Shown: one piece after another, positions 1 to 5,596 of the stretch
Numbering within the stretch: the first letter of the stretch is position 1
Layout: each line of letters begins with the position of its first letter
Origin: CAZSVE01 sp964610175
GTDB taxonomy: Bacteria > Pseudomonadota > Gammaproteobacteria > HK1
Direction of reading: 5' to 3'
Length of the DNA: 5,777 nucleotides
Assembly: GCA_964610175.1 (NCBI GenBank)
Contig: CAZSVE010000125.1
Coordinates: 1 to 5,777 of the forward strand
Position numbers and translations under genes: made by a program
Notes under the pieces: generated by a model
The model's input: the letters and a program-made list of their open reading frames with translations, nothing else
Told to the model about the DNA's origin: nothing
Databases searched by the model: none

Positions 1-221
1 ACCTGAAGATGAGTGAACGGGAAAAACGCGAATATGACACCTTCATCGATTATGCCAGGTCGGCATGGGGAATGATCGACAACGCCAGGCGGGAAGGAAA
101 AGAGGAAGGGAAGCGGGAAGGCGCCCACCAAAAAGCCCGGGAGATCGCGCTGGCGCTGAAGCGGCAGGGATTGTCTCCCGACGAGATCGCCCGGTTGACG
201 GGCCTGCCCGTTATCGAATAA
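1..221 (+). CDS. C-terminal fragment of Rpn-like PD-(D/E)XK nuclease / transposase-family protein (5' end outside window)
   Basis: The frame is open to the left edge (codons CTG AAG precede the first ATG at 9), so this is most likely the tail of a gene that starts outside the window, not a 70-residue protein. What is visible is the characteristic C-terminus of Rpn / PDDEXK_2 'nuclease family transposase' proteins: an MSEREKREYD-type helix, a charged helix with repeated E/K-E-G steps (GKEEGKREG), then a short helix-turn-helix-like end (LKRQGLSPDEIARLTGLP). In the family the N-terminal part holds the nuclease core, which is not seen here. Family members promote DNA cleavage or recombination and occur in many copies per genome. 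The window's right edge carries the N-terminus of a gene of the same family. Family assignment is good; activity cannot be judged. Confidence 0.8.
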   Translation, partial: LKMSEREKREYDTFIDYARSAWGMIDNARREGKEEGKREGAHQKAREIALALKRQGLSPDEIARLTGLPVIE

Positions 222-228
222 GCGCGTG

Positions 229-244
229 CTGGGGTTTGCCCCGG
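229..244 (+). terminator. Weak hairpin after the Rpn-like gene
   Basis: Eight bases after the stop codon, CTGGGG pairs with CCCCGG (one T-G wobble) around a TTTG loop. It is followed by AGATTT, not a clean T-run, so intrinsic termination is uncertain. The 64-base gap between the two genes holds no convincing sigma-70 promoter, and the STAND gene could be read through from upstream. Confidence 0.25.
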
Positions 245-285
245 AGATTTCCCCATGAAAGAATACAGCCCCGCGAAAGAATCCC

Positions 286-3200
286 ATGCGAACCATCGAT
301 ATCTCGACCCTGCATTCCCTTGTGGATGTTGTCTCGCCCCTGGTAAGGACCGAGCCGGAGCGCCGCGCCTTCGTCAATAGCGCCCTGGAAGGCAATAGGG
401 AACTTTCAAAAAAGATCCAATGGACCGGAACGGGAGAGCTCTTCCTGCTCAAATTCTTCCAGTTGCTCATGGAGGATGCGAACGAGCGCGATTCAACAAA
501 CACCATTACCGCCTTCCTGCATGCTGCCAGGGACCGTCTCGGCAGCGAGCATCACAGAAGAATCGATGAGGCTGTCCGCTCCGTCGAGGACAGCCTGACC
601 TTCGAGCGCGAACCCTCGGACCCGGGCCCGCCCCTGCCCCTCAAGATATTCCTGGCCTCCCCCGGCGACGTGTCCCATGAGCGCCAATTGGCCCGGGAGG
701 TCATCGGGTACATCCCGTACGATCCCCTGCTGAGAGAAAGGATCGATCTCAAGGAGATCGCCTGGGATACACCGGGCGCCCAGACGCCCCTATTCGCCGC
801 CACGAGCCCGCAAACCTCGGTCATCCGCAATCTATCGCCCCCCAGCGAATGCGATCTGGTGGTGGTGATCCTGTGGTCCAGGATCGGCACGCCGCTCAAT
901 CGCCATTATCACCGGACCGACAACGGCGGACGCTACAACTCCGGCACCGAATGGGAATATCTGGATGCCTTGAATGCCAACAGGAAACAGGGTACGCCGG
1001 ATATCCTGGTGTATCGGAGAACGGAAAACCCCAGGATCGACGTAAACGATCCCAAGGTCCATGACGCCATCTCCCAGTGGCAATCGGTGGAGGAATTTTT
1101 CTCCGGCTTCAATGACGCCGATGGCTCCGCTTTGGGCGGATACAATCCCTACAAAACTCCCGATGAATTCAGAAGACAATTCGAGTCCCACCTCAAGGCC
1201 TTCATCCGGCAGCGGCTCGATGCAAGGACGCAACGCCCATCCGTATCCGTCGAGGCGGGTGGTTCTCCCTTGGAATATTGGGAAGGGTCGCCTTTTCCCG
1301 GTCTCCGTGCCTTCACGCCGGACGATGCGCCCATATTCTTCGGGCGGGGACGCGAGACCGATGAATTATTGGAACGGCTTTCCCACAAACAGAACCGTTT
1401 CATCGCCGTCGTTGGCGCGTCCGGTTCCGGTAAATCCTCCCTGGTGGCCGCCGGCCTGATCCCGAGGCTGCTGGCCGGGGCCATGGAGGGGCGCATGGAC
1501 TGGCGATGGATTCGCTTTACGCCGGGCGCGCAACCGTTTGTTGCATTCGCCAATGCAATTGCTCCGTCATCCCGGCAGGGAACGTCATCCCGGCATGGAC
1601 TGCCGGGACCCAGTGCCAGGGACGGCAACAAACAACCGGGAAGCCGGGAACCAGCGTCCAGGGATGGCTTCGATGAACCCAGCGCCAGGGATGGCAAGGG
1701 CATGGACGATTACGATCCCGGACTGGCCGAAGCCCTGTCCCTGCTGGAATCCGCCTTGCACGGATCACCCAGCTCCACCGAATGGCTGGTCTACATCGAC
1801 CAGTTCGAGGAATTCCTCACCCTCACCCGCCCCAGTCTTCAGGGCGAGTTCGTCGAGTGGCTGGCGCGGTTGACCACCATGCCCCGGGTCCATGTCATCG
1901 TCACCCTTCGGGCCGATTTCTACGCCGGTTGTGTCGCCTGGGAGTCTCTGTCCAAGCTTCTCAGGACCGGTTCCTTTCCCTTGTCCGCGCCCAATATGGT
2001 CGCCCTTCACGAGATAATCACGCGCCCCGCCGACCGGGCGAGATTGCATTTCGAATCCGGCCTGCCGGTCAAGATCCTGGAAGATACCGGCAGCGATCCC
2101 GGAAGCCTCGCGCTCATGGCCTTTGCCCTGGCGGAACTCCATGCCGGGCGTGATGACGGGGGCGAGTTGACCTTCGAATCCTACGATGCCTTCGAGGGCG
2201 TACAAGGCGTCATCGGCAAGCGGGCGGAAGAGACCATGGCGGCGTTGGCGCCCGCCGTGCAGGATGCCTTGTCCCATGTGTTCCGGGAACTGGTGGAGGT
2301 GGATGACCGGGGCGTGGTGACCCGGCAACGTGCCCCGAAACCCAAGGTCGTACTGTCGCCGGAGTCCGATGTGCTGGTTACGGCGCTCACCGACGCCCGG
2401 TTGCTGGTCTCCAACGTGGACAGCGCCGGCGACTCGATTATCGAGGTGGCCCACGAGGCCCTACTCAGAAGCTGGCCGAGACTGGCCGAGTGGATCGATA
2501 GCTGTATGGAGGATCTCCGTCAACTGCGGCAGGTACGAATTGCCGTGGAAGAGTGGGTAAGACGCGGCAAGGCGGAGGCATTTCACTGGCCCGAGGAACG
2601 CCGCCATCTTCAGGCCGGGATGCTCCATCGGCTGCGACCACCGGTGTCGGAAGAGGAATGGCAATTCCTGGGGGACGGGCTTCGAAAACTTGAAGAGATG
2701 TATCAGGCCGTCCATCAGTGGATATCAAACGGTTATAAAAATGGCGATCTGTGGCCCGACGAGCAGCAAGAGGAATTGCGGAAGCTCGTAGAGCTCGTAT
2801 CGGTGGATCTCGACGAGCCGGAGCAGCGCTTTATCAACCCTGATTTGCGTCTACTGAGAGAGATCCGTCTCAGCGCGTTGGAATGGGAAAGGCAGGGATT
2901 ACCGGAAGATGGCCTATGGACGGAAGAAAAACAGACGAAGGCCCGGCAGGTTGCTAAGGCGTGTTCGCACCCCTTGAACGAAATAGAGGCGCTTTTTGTC
3001 AACGGCGAAAGGATACTATTAAGAGCGCTTCGCTTGGAATCCAAGAATTGGGTAGAGAGAGGGTACAGGCCGGAAGAACTCTGGTCGGGAGAAAAACAAG
3101 CGCATGTCCAGGAAATTGCAAAGAAATATGGGTATGAACTGAATGAACAAGAGAAACATTTTATTACTTTCGACGATACTACCTTGCTGAGAGCGCTTTC

Positions 3201-3705
3201 ATTGGAATCAAGAAATTGGGTTCAGAGAGGATATAGGAAAGAAGAACTTTGGTCGGAGAAGAAACAGGCCAGCGCACGGGAAGTTGCAGAAAAGCATGGA
3301 TATGAATTGAATGAAGAAGAAAGGCTCTTTATTACCGCTACCAACCATAAGATTCAGAAAAACATTCTTCTCTATAAACTCGCAAAACCTACGCCATCAG
3401 CTTGGAAACGGTTTGGTCTTGGTCTGGGAGTATTTCTGTTAGATCTTATAGTTACAGGAATGGTAACGAGTATTTTTGATTTGGATACAAGTGAGCCATG
3501 GTGGGAGAACATATTTGCATTTTTCGTGATTGTTCCTATTCCAATGTACGCAATATACCTTATGATTTCCGGGATTATCAGTGGTATAAAGACAGCAATT
3601 ACATACCTCCGAACTCAAGGAAGACTGGAAGTTGGCCGGCGAAAATCAACCGTCGAACAAAATCGAACCACTAACGTAAGCGATCGCCATGTGGAACATG
3701 AATGA
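286..3705 (+). CDS. EAD - TIR/DUF4062-like - nSTAND1 NTPase with C-terminal tandem repeats and two membrane segments
   Basis: This large multidomain protein is of the kind found in bacterial conflict and immunity systems. Residues 1-105 form a helical domain resembling effector-associated (death-like adaptor) domains. Residues 119-315 are a TIR/DUF4062-like Rossmannoid domain starting KIFLASPGDV, with SGTEWEY (E222 a candidate catalytic Glu) and CDLVVVILWSRIGTPL. From about 331 (SPFPGLRAF, FFGRGRE) runs an nSTAND1 ATPase: Walker A GASGSGKSS (K383), Walker B YIDQFEEF (D505, E508/E509), sensor VTLRADFY (R542). A winged-helix part carries EVAHEALLRSW (H723). Residues 800-1021 are four repeats of about 55 residues, and 1043-1066 and 1075-1097 are hydrophobic, probably membrane-spanning. 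STAND ATPases act as switches that oligomerise on sensing a ligand; the TIR-like domain could be a nucleotide/NAD-consuming effector (inference). Residues 427-472 are an in-frame palindromic-repeat insert. ATG 286 has only a weak upstream purine tract, but the EAD begins right there. G+C falls from about 67% early to about 35% in the membrane part. Confidence 0.9.
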   Translation: MRTIDISTLHSLVDVVSPLVRTEPERRAFVNSALEGNRELSKKIQWTGTGELFLLKFFQLLMEDANERDSTNTITAFLHAARDRLGSEHHRRIDEAVRSVEDSLTFEREPSDPGPPLPLKIFLASPGDVSHERQLAREVIGYIPYDPLLRERIDLKEIAWDTPGAQTPLFAATSPQTSVIRNLSPPSECDLVVVILWSRIGTPLNRHYHRTDNGGRYNSGTEWEYLDALNANRKQGTPDILVYRRTENPRIDVNDPKVHDAISQWQSVEEFFSGFNDADGSALGGYNPYKTPDEFRRQFESHLKAFIRQRLDARTQRPSVSVEAGGSPLEYWEGSPFPGLRAFTPDDAPIFFGRGRETDELLERLSHKQNRFIAVVGASGSGKSSLVAAGLIPRLLAGAMEGRMDWRWIRFTPGAQPFVAFANAIAPSSRQGTSSRHGLPGPSARDGNKQPGSREPASRDGFDEPSARDGKGMDDYDPGLAEALSLLESALHGSPSSTEWLVYIDQFEEFLTLTRPSLQGEFVEWLARLTTMPRVHVIVTLRADFYAGCVAWESLSKLLRTGSFPLSAPNMVALHEIITRPADRARLHFESGLPVKILEDTGSDPGSLALMAFALAELHAGRDDGGELTFESYDAFEGVQGVIGKRAEETMAALAPAVQDALSHVFRELVEVDDRGVVTRQRAPKPKVVLSPESDVLVTALTDARLLVSNVDSAGDSIIEVAHEALLRSWPRLAEWIDSCMEDLRQLRQVRIAVEEWVRRGKAEAFHWPEERRHLQAGMLHRLRPPVSEEEWQFLGDGLRKLEEMYQAVHQWISNGYKNGDLWPDEQQEELRKLVELVSVDLDEPEQRFINPDLRLLREIRLSALEWERQGLPEDGLWTEEKQTKARQVAKACSHPLNEIEALFVNGERILLRALRLESKNWVERGYRPEELWSGEKQAHVQEIAKKYGYELNEQEKHFITFDDTTLLRALSLESRNWVQRGYRKEELWSEKKQASAREVAEKHGYELNEEERLFITATNHKIQKNILLYKLAKPTPSAWKRFGLGLGVFLLDLIVTGMVTSIFDLDTSEPWWENIFAFFVIVPIPMYAIYLMISGIISGIKTAITYLRTQGRLEVGRRKSTVEQNRTTNVSDRHVEHE
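1565..1697 (+). repeat. REP-like palindromic repeat cluster inserted in frame inside the STAND gene
   Basis: CGTCATCCCGGCA occurs twice (1565-1577, 1583-1595). The second copy opens a perfect 8-bp inverted repeat, TCCCGGCA (1588-1595) with TGCCGGGA (1601-1608), around a 5-base loop. A second motif, CCCAGYGCCAGGGAYGGCAA, is present at 1609-1628 and 1678-1697, with a shorter relative at 1651-1668. Together they encode a hydrophilic Ser/Arg/Asp/Gly stretch (SSRQG, SSRHG, PSARDG, ASRDG, PSARDG). The pattern resembles the small dispersed 'GTCATCCCGGC...CCAG' palindromes that many Proteobacteria carry between genes. Here it is read through as protein, between Walker A and Walker B of the ATPase. 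Confidence 0.75.
2683..3348 (+). repeat. Four tandem coding repeats of about 55 residues
   Basis: Residues 800-1021 of the STAND protein contain four units aligned by a W-x10-W pair: W812/W823, W867/W878, W922/W933 and W978/W989, with steps of 55, 55 and 56 residues. The unit consensus is roughly LLRALxLESxNWVxRGYRxEELWSxxKQ, then a helix ending YELNExExxFI. Units 3 and 4 are also close at DNA level, pointing to a recent duplication, while units 1 and 2 have diverged. I do not recognise the repeat as a named family. The position after the winged helix, where STAND proteins usually carry their sensor repeats (TPR, WD40, LRR), suggests a sensing or oligomerising role. Confidence 0.8.
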
Positions 3706-3727
3706 CGTAACCAGCATCCAATATCAC

Positions 3728-3731
3728 GGAG
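3728..3731 (+). promoter_or_regulatory. Ribosome binding site GGAG for the lectin-fold gene
   Basis: GGAG lies 7 bases before the GTG at 3739 and supports that codon as the start. A second possible start, ATG 3757, lies inside the conserved LWEAVM segment and would remove more of the domain. No promoter is evident in the 33-base gap, so co-transcription with the STAND gene is likely. Confidence 0.45.
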
Positions 3732-3738
3732 ACCCCAG

Positions 3739-4329
3739 GTGCTGTGGGAAGCGGTGATGAGCAATAACCCATCACGCTTCAAAAGCCCGGATCGGCCGGT
3801 GGAGCGGGTGAGTTGGAAAGACGCTCAGGAATTTCTTGCAGTGATCAACGGGCGTATGCCCGGACTCGATCTATCGCTGCCCAGCGAGGCCCAGTGGGAA
3901 TATGCCTGCCGGGCCGGAACGATGACGGCCCTATACAACGACCCCATGGAAATTATTGGCGTCAACAATGTCTCGGGTCTGGATACCATTGCCTGGTACG
4001 GCGGTAATAGCGGTGTGGATTTCGAACTGGAAAATGGTAAGAGAGGCACGCATCCGGTGGGCCGAAAGGAACCGAATCCCTGGGGGCTTTACGATATGCT
4101 GGGCAACGTATGGGAATGGACACAGGATCAGTGGCATAACGACTACCGGGACGCGCCAACCGATGGGACCCCTTGGGAAAATTCGGACTCTGGTACGGGA
4201 CGTGTCCTTCGCGGTGGTTCGTGGGGTAACTATGCGCGCTACGTGCGTGCTGCCTGCCGCAACCATGTTGAGCCTGGCCTCCGTTACAACGTCTACCTCG
4301 GCTTCCGCTGTGTCCGAGTTCATTCATAA
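3739..4329 (+). CDS. FGE-sulfatase / C-type-lectin-fold protein, probable DGR target, N-terminally shortened
   Basis: This 196-residue protein of the FGE-sulfatase/SUMF1-EgtB-PvdO fold starts at GTG 3739. Recognisable blocks in order are LWEAVMSNNPSRFK (2-15), RPVERVSWKDAQEFL, LPSEAQWEYACRAGT (47-61), NPWGLYDMLGNVWEWTQD (113-130), RVLRGGSW (155-162) and LGFRCVR (187-193). Complete domains are about 220-260 residues and begin with an IPGG-x-F-x-MGS block of some 50 residues, absent here. True formylglycine-generating enzymes use paired C-terminal cysteines; no such pair is evident, so sulfatase activation is unlikely. The C-terminus (162-191) has the alternating constant/variable layout of DGR-diversified lectin domains, in which the variable residues line a ligand-binding face. 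Its reading frame matches the STAND gene 33 bases upstream, with one TGA between. Inferred role: a diversified ligand sensor working with the STAND protein. It could also be a decayed remnant of a larger fusion. Confidence 0.85.
   Translation: MLWEAVMSNNPSRFKSPDRPVERVSWKDAQEFLAVINGRMPGLDLSLPSEAQWEYACRAGTMTALYNDPMEIIGVNNVSGLDTIAWYGGNSGVDFELENGKRGTHPVGRKEPNPWGLYDMLGNVWEWTQDQWHNDYRDAPTDGTPWENSDSGTGRVLRGGSWGNYARYVRAACRNHVEPGLRYNVYLGFRCVRVHS
4213..4311 (+). repeat. Putative DGR variable region (VR)
   Basis: Codons that align with template Asn positions in DGR lectin targets are residues 163, 164, 165, 168, 173, 175, 176, 177, 181, 183, 184, 185 and 186: GGT AAC TAT TAC TGC AAC CAT GTT CTC TAC AAC GTC TAC. 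All 13 end in C or T, as expected when the two adenines of an AAY template codon are mutated and the third base is kept. The constant codons between them (GGT GGT TCG TGG GCG CGC GTG CGT GCT GCC CGC GAG CCT GGC CGT CTC GGC TTC CGC TGT) contain only one adenine. The adenine-free 3' end (CTCGGCTTCCGCTGTGTCCG) fits an initiation-of-mutagenic-homing site. No template copy is visible in this window. Confidence 0.75.
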
Positions 4330-4339
4330 TCCGGCAAAA

Positions 4340-4366
4340 CCAGGGAGCGGAAACCGCATGGTCTGG
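4340..4366 (+). other. Possible small stem structure downstream of the variable region
   Basis: GCGG-AAA-CCGC (4347-4357) is a perfect 4-bp hairpin. It sits inside a longer pairing of CCAG (4340-4343) with CTGG (4363-4366). Some DGR targets need a hairpin or cruciform just after the variable region, so the location 30-55 bases past it is suggestive. The stems are short and could be chance. The rest of the gap (4367-4516) holds no gene or clear promoter; GGGG/CCCC at 4390-4403 is another weak inverted repeat. Confidence 0.25.
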
Positions 4367-4516
4367 CCGTGGAGCGCATGGATCGGGGCGGGGAACGAAC
4401 CCCAACACCGGAATTAAGCAAATCAGAAAAGTTGTTTCTTGCAACCAGGGTAGAACCAAAAGCTCCAGTTTTATGGCCAAGAACCAGTGTTATGCCCAGC
4501 ACCAGCATTCGGGGAC

Positions 4517-4524
4517 AAGGAGGG
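4517..4524 (+). promoter_or_regulatory. Strong Shine-Dalgarno AAGGAGGG selecting a TTG start
   Basis: AAGGAGGG ends 7 bases before TTG 4532, ideal spacing, but 22 bases before the nearest ATG (4547). It therefore argues for TTG initiation of the DUF4258 gene, which would keep its translation modest. Confidence 0.6.
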
Positions 4525-4531
4525 TTCGGTT

Positions 4532-4852
4532 TTGGACGGTAATGCCATGTTATCTATAGAATGGATACAAAACAGAATAAAAAGAAAAGAATATTATTTT
4601 TCGGGACACGCCGAACAGGAACGCCGGAATGACAATCTCTCAATCTCCGAGATAAAACATGCCTTGTTGGGTGGCGTTATCCTGGAATACTACGAAGATA
4701 CAGGGAGAGGGGAATCATGCCTCGTAGCCGGGTTTACCGACGCGGGCAAACCCATACATATCGTCTGTGGTGAAAGAAAAGCTAAGCTCATTATCGTAAC
4801 CGTCTATATTCCACTGCCGCCCAAATTTATCACCGCCTATGAGCGAGGTTAA
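4532..4852 (+). CDS. DUF4258 protein, probable toxin of a DUF4258/YgiT toxin-antitoxin pair
   Basis: This 106-residue protein starts at TTG 4532, chosen for the AAGGAGGG 7 bases upstream; ATG 4547 would give 101 residues, and GTG 4487 adds a poorly conserved extension. DUF4258 features are seen in order: a leading helix (IEWIQNRIKRK), the YYFSGHAEQERR block with H26, E30 and R31, a helix SISEIKHALLGG followed by VILEYYEDTGRGESCLV, then strands PIHIVCG and LIIVTVYIP. The family is small and basic, is compared with RelE/MqsR-like folds, and is often found beside YgiT-type zinc-finger antitoxins; here such a gene follows after two bases. The predicted role is a toxin, possibly acting on RNA, but no catalytic activity can be shown from sequence. 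Its 5' part is A+T-rich (about 33% G+C over 4561-4620), unlike the flanking genes, suggesting horizontal transfer. Confidence 0.8.
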   Translation: MDGNAMLSIEWIQNRIKRKEYYFSGHAEQERRNDNLSISEIKHALLGGVILEYYEDTGRGESCLVAGFTDAGKPIHIVCGERKAKLIIVTVYIPLPPKFITAYERG

Positions 4853-4854
4853 AC

Positions 4855-5115
4855 ATGAACACAAAATGCAGTTTTTGTGGGAACAAGCATTCGAAAGAAA
4901 CGAAGACACAATATATCTACAAGCACGATAACAAGTTTTTGGCCGTCGATGACGTCCCTTGCGAACAATGTGAATACTGTGGAGAGCGATACTTCGACGG
5001 GAAAGTGCTGGAACGGATCGAGGAAGAATTCCAGCGTATTCATGTTCACGGCAAGAAACCGCAACGGGAATTGAGGGTCCCGTTGGAAAGCTATTCCGAA
5101 TTTCAACTGGCATGA
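4855..5115 (+). CDS. YgiT/MqsA-type zinc-finger protein, probable antitoxin lacking an HTH domain
   Basis: This 86-residue protein starts at ATG 4855, two bases after the DUF4258 stop, with GAGGT (4845-4849) inside the upstream gene as ribosome site, so translation is probably coupled. The YgiT zinc-finger pattern is clear: C5-x2-C8 near the N-terminus, a strand region YIYKHDNKFLAVDDVP, then C36-x2-C39-x2-C42 followed by GERYFDGKVLERIEEEF. C39/C42 are the likely second zinc pair; C36 is conserved in many relatives. Full MqsA antitoxins continue into a DNA-binding Xre-type HTH; this one stops after a short basic tail, so it may neutralise the partner without repressing the operon directly. Gene order toxin-then-antitoxin matches mqsRA. 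Confidence 0.85.
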   Translation: MNTKCSFCGNKHSKETKTQYIYKHDNKFLAVDDVPCEQCEYCGERYFDGKVLERIEEEFQRIHVHGKKPQRELRVPLESYSEFQLA

Positions 5116-5217
5116 ATGAAGTTGAAAGTATGAAGTTCGAAGCCCGGCATGGAACATCGGAACCCCGATGGCGACCCTCCGAAATTCAACGAATATTTTC
5201 GGACAGAGAAGAACATC

Positions 5218-5559
5218 ATGAGTACACACGCACAAGTAGACATAGTAAACCACAACAACAAGCGTTACAGGTTCTCGATTTACAGGGATGGATACCCGGA
5301 AGGCGTCGTGCCGGGTTTGCCCGATGAAAAGCAGGATCTCGAAGAGATACGCAGGGCGCTTTATCTCGAGGATTATCCCGAGACCATGCCGGATTATTAC
5401 TACGTCATTTCATTGGTGGATTCCACGGTCGAGATTTATGACGCTGATTCATCCGCAAGTCCGTGGAAACGTGGGGAGTTGATTTTCAGCGGGACGTTTT
5501 CCGAGGCGAAACGGAAATATGACAATCGATGGCGAGGGGACGTGAACGGCTCGGACTGA
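5218..5559 (+). CDS. Hypothetical protein with YRDGYPEGV motif
   Basis: This is a 113-residue soluble, mildly acidic protein of unknown function. I chose ATG 5218 because AGAGAAG lies 6 bases upstream and the conserved-looking part (a strand-rich N-terminus ending YRFSIYRDGYPEGVVPGL, residues 17-34) begins soon after. An upstream in-frame ATG at 5149 would add 23 polar residues. A helical part (KQDLEEIRRALYLED) and an alternating beta section (YYYVISLVDSTVEIYDAD) follow, then SGTFSEAKRKYDNRW. Small proteins with a 'DGYPE' segment near the N-terminus recur as uncharacterised genes in mobile or accessory regions, but I cannot name a domain. The gap to the YgiT gene is 102 bases, so co-transcription with the toxin-antitoxin pair is possible. 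Confidence 0.65.
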   Translation: MSTHAQVDIVNHNNKRYRFSIYRDGYPEGVVPGLPDEKQDLEEIRRALYLEDYPETMPDYYYVISLVDSTVEIYDADSSASPWKRGELIFSGTFSEAKRKYDNRWRGDVNGSD

Positions 5560-5596
5560 ACCGGAAAATCAGAACGGGAGTCGGGAGCAGAAAATC

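Noticed and set aside
1565..1697. Short CRISPR-like array
   Set aside because: Repeats are 13-20 bases, irregularly spaced, palindromic and within a coding frame; no spacers of uniform length and no cas genes.
1765..2454. Long open frame of 229 codons on the - strand inside the STAND gene
   Set aside because: It lies fully opposite conserved nSTAND1 coding sequence, has Gly/His-rich low-information translation and no ribosome site; a GC-rich shadow frame.
3688..3740. A frameshift instead of a stop joining the STAND gene to the lectin gene (VEHE, DVTS in the next frame, PQVLW)
   Set aside because: It would need two compensating shifts within about 35 bases and the linking residues match the FGE start only vaguely.
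3739..4329. Assignment as an active formylglycine-generating enzyme
   Set aside because: The paired active-site cysteines are not evident, the N-terminal third is missing and no sulfatase gene is nearby; the fold is used more broadly in DGR targets.
4390..4403. GGGG-AACGAA-CCCC as a tRNA T-arm or attachment site
   Set aside because: No acceptor, D or anticodon arm can be built around it; only a short chance inverted repeat.
3962..4480. 172-codon open frame on the - strand across the lectin gene end
   Set aside because: It overlaps clear FGE-fold motifs on the + strand and its translation resembles no family; another shadow frame.
4320..4508. - strand frame ending in a GFR-like stretch, considered as a second lectin or template piece
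   Set aside because: Only a three-residue resemblance; no GGSW block and no nucleotide match to the variable region.
5112..5327. Open frame overlapping the YgiT stop and the hypothetical gene
   Set aside because: Its translation is polar and unstructured, while the alternative frame from 5218 has a ribosome site and protein-like pattern.
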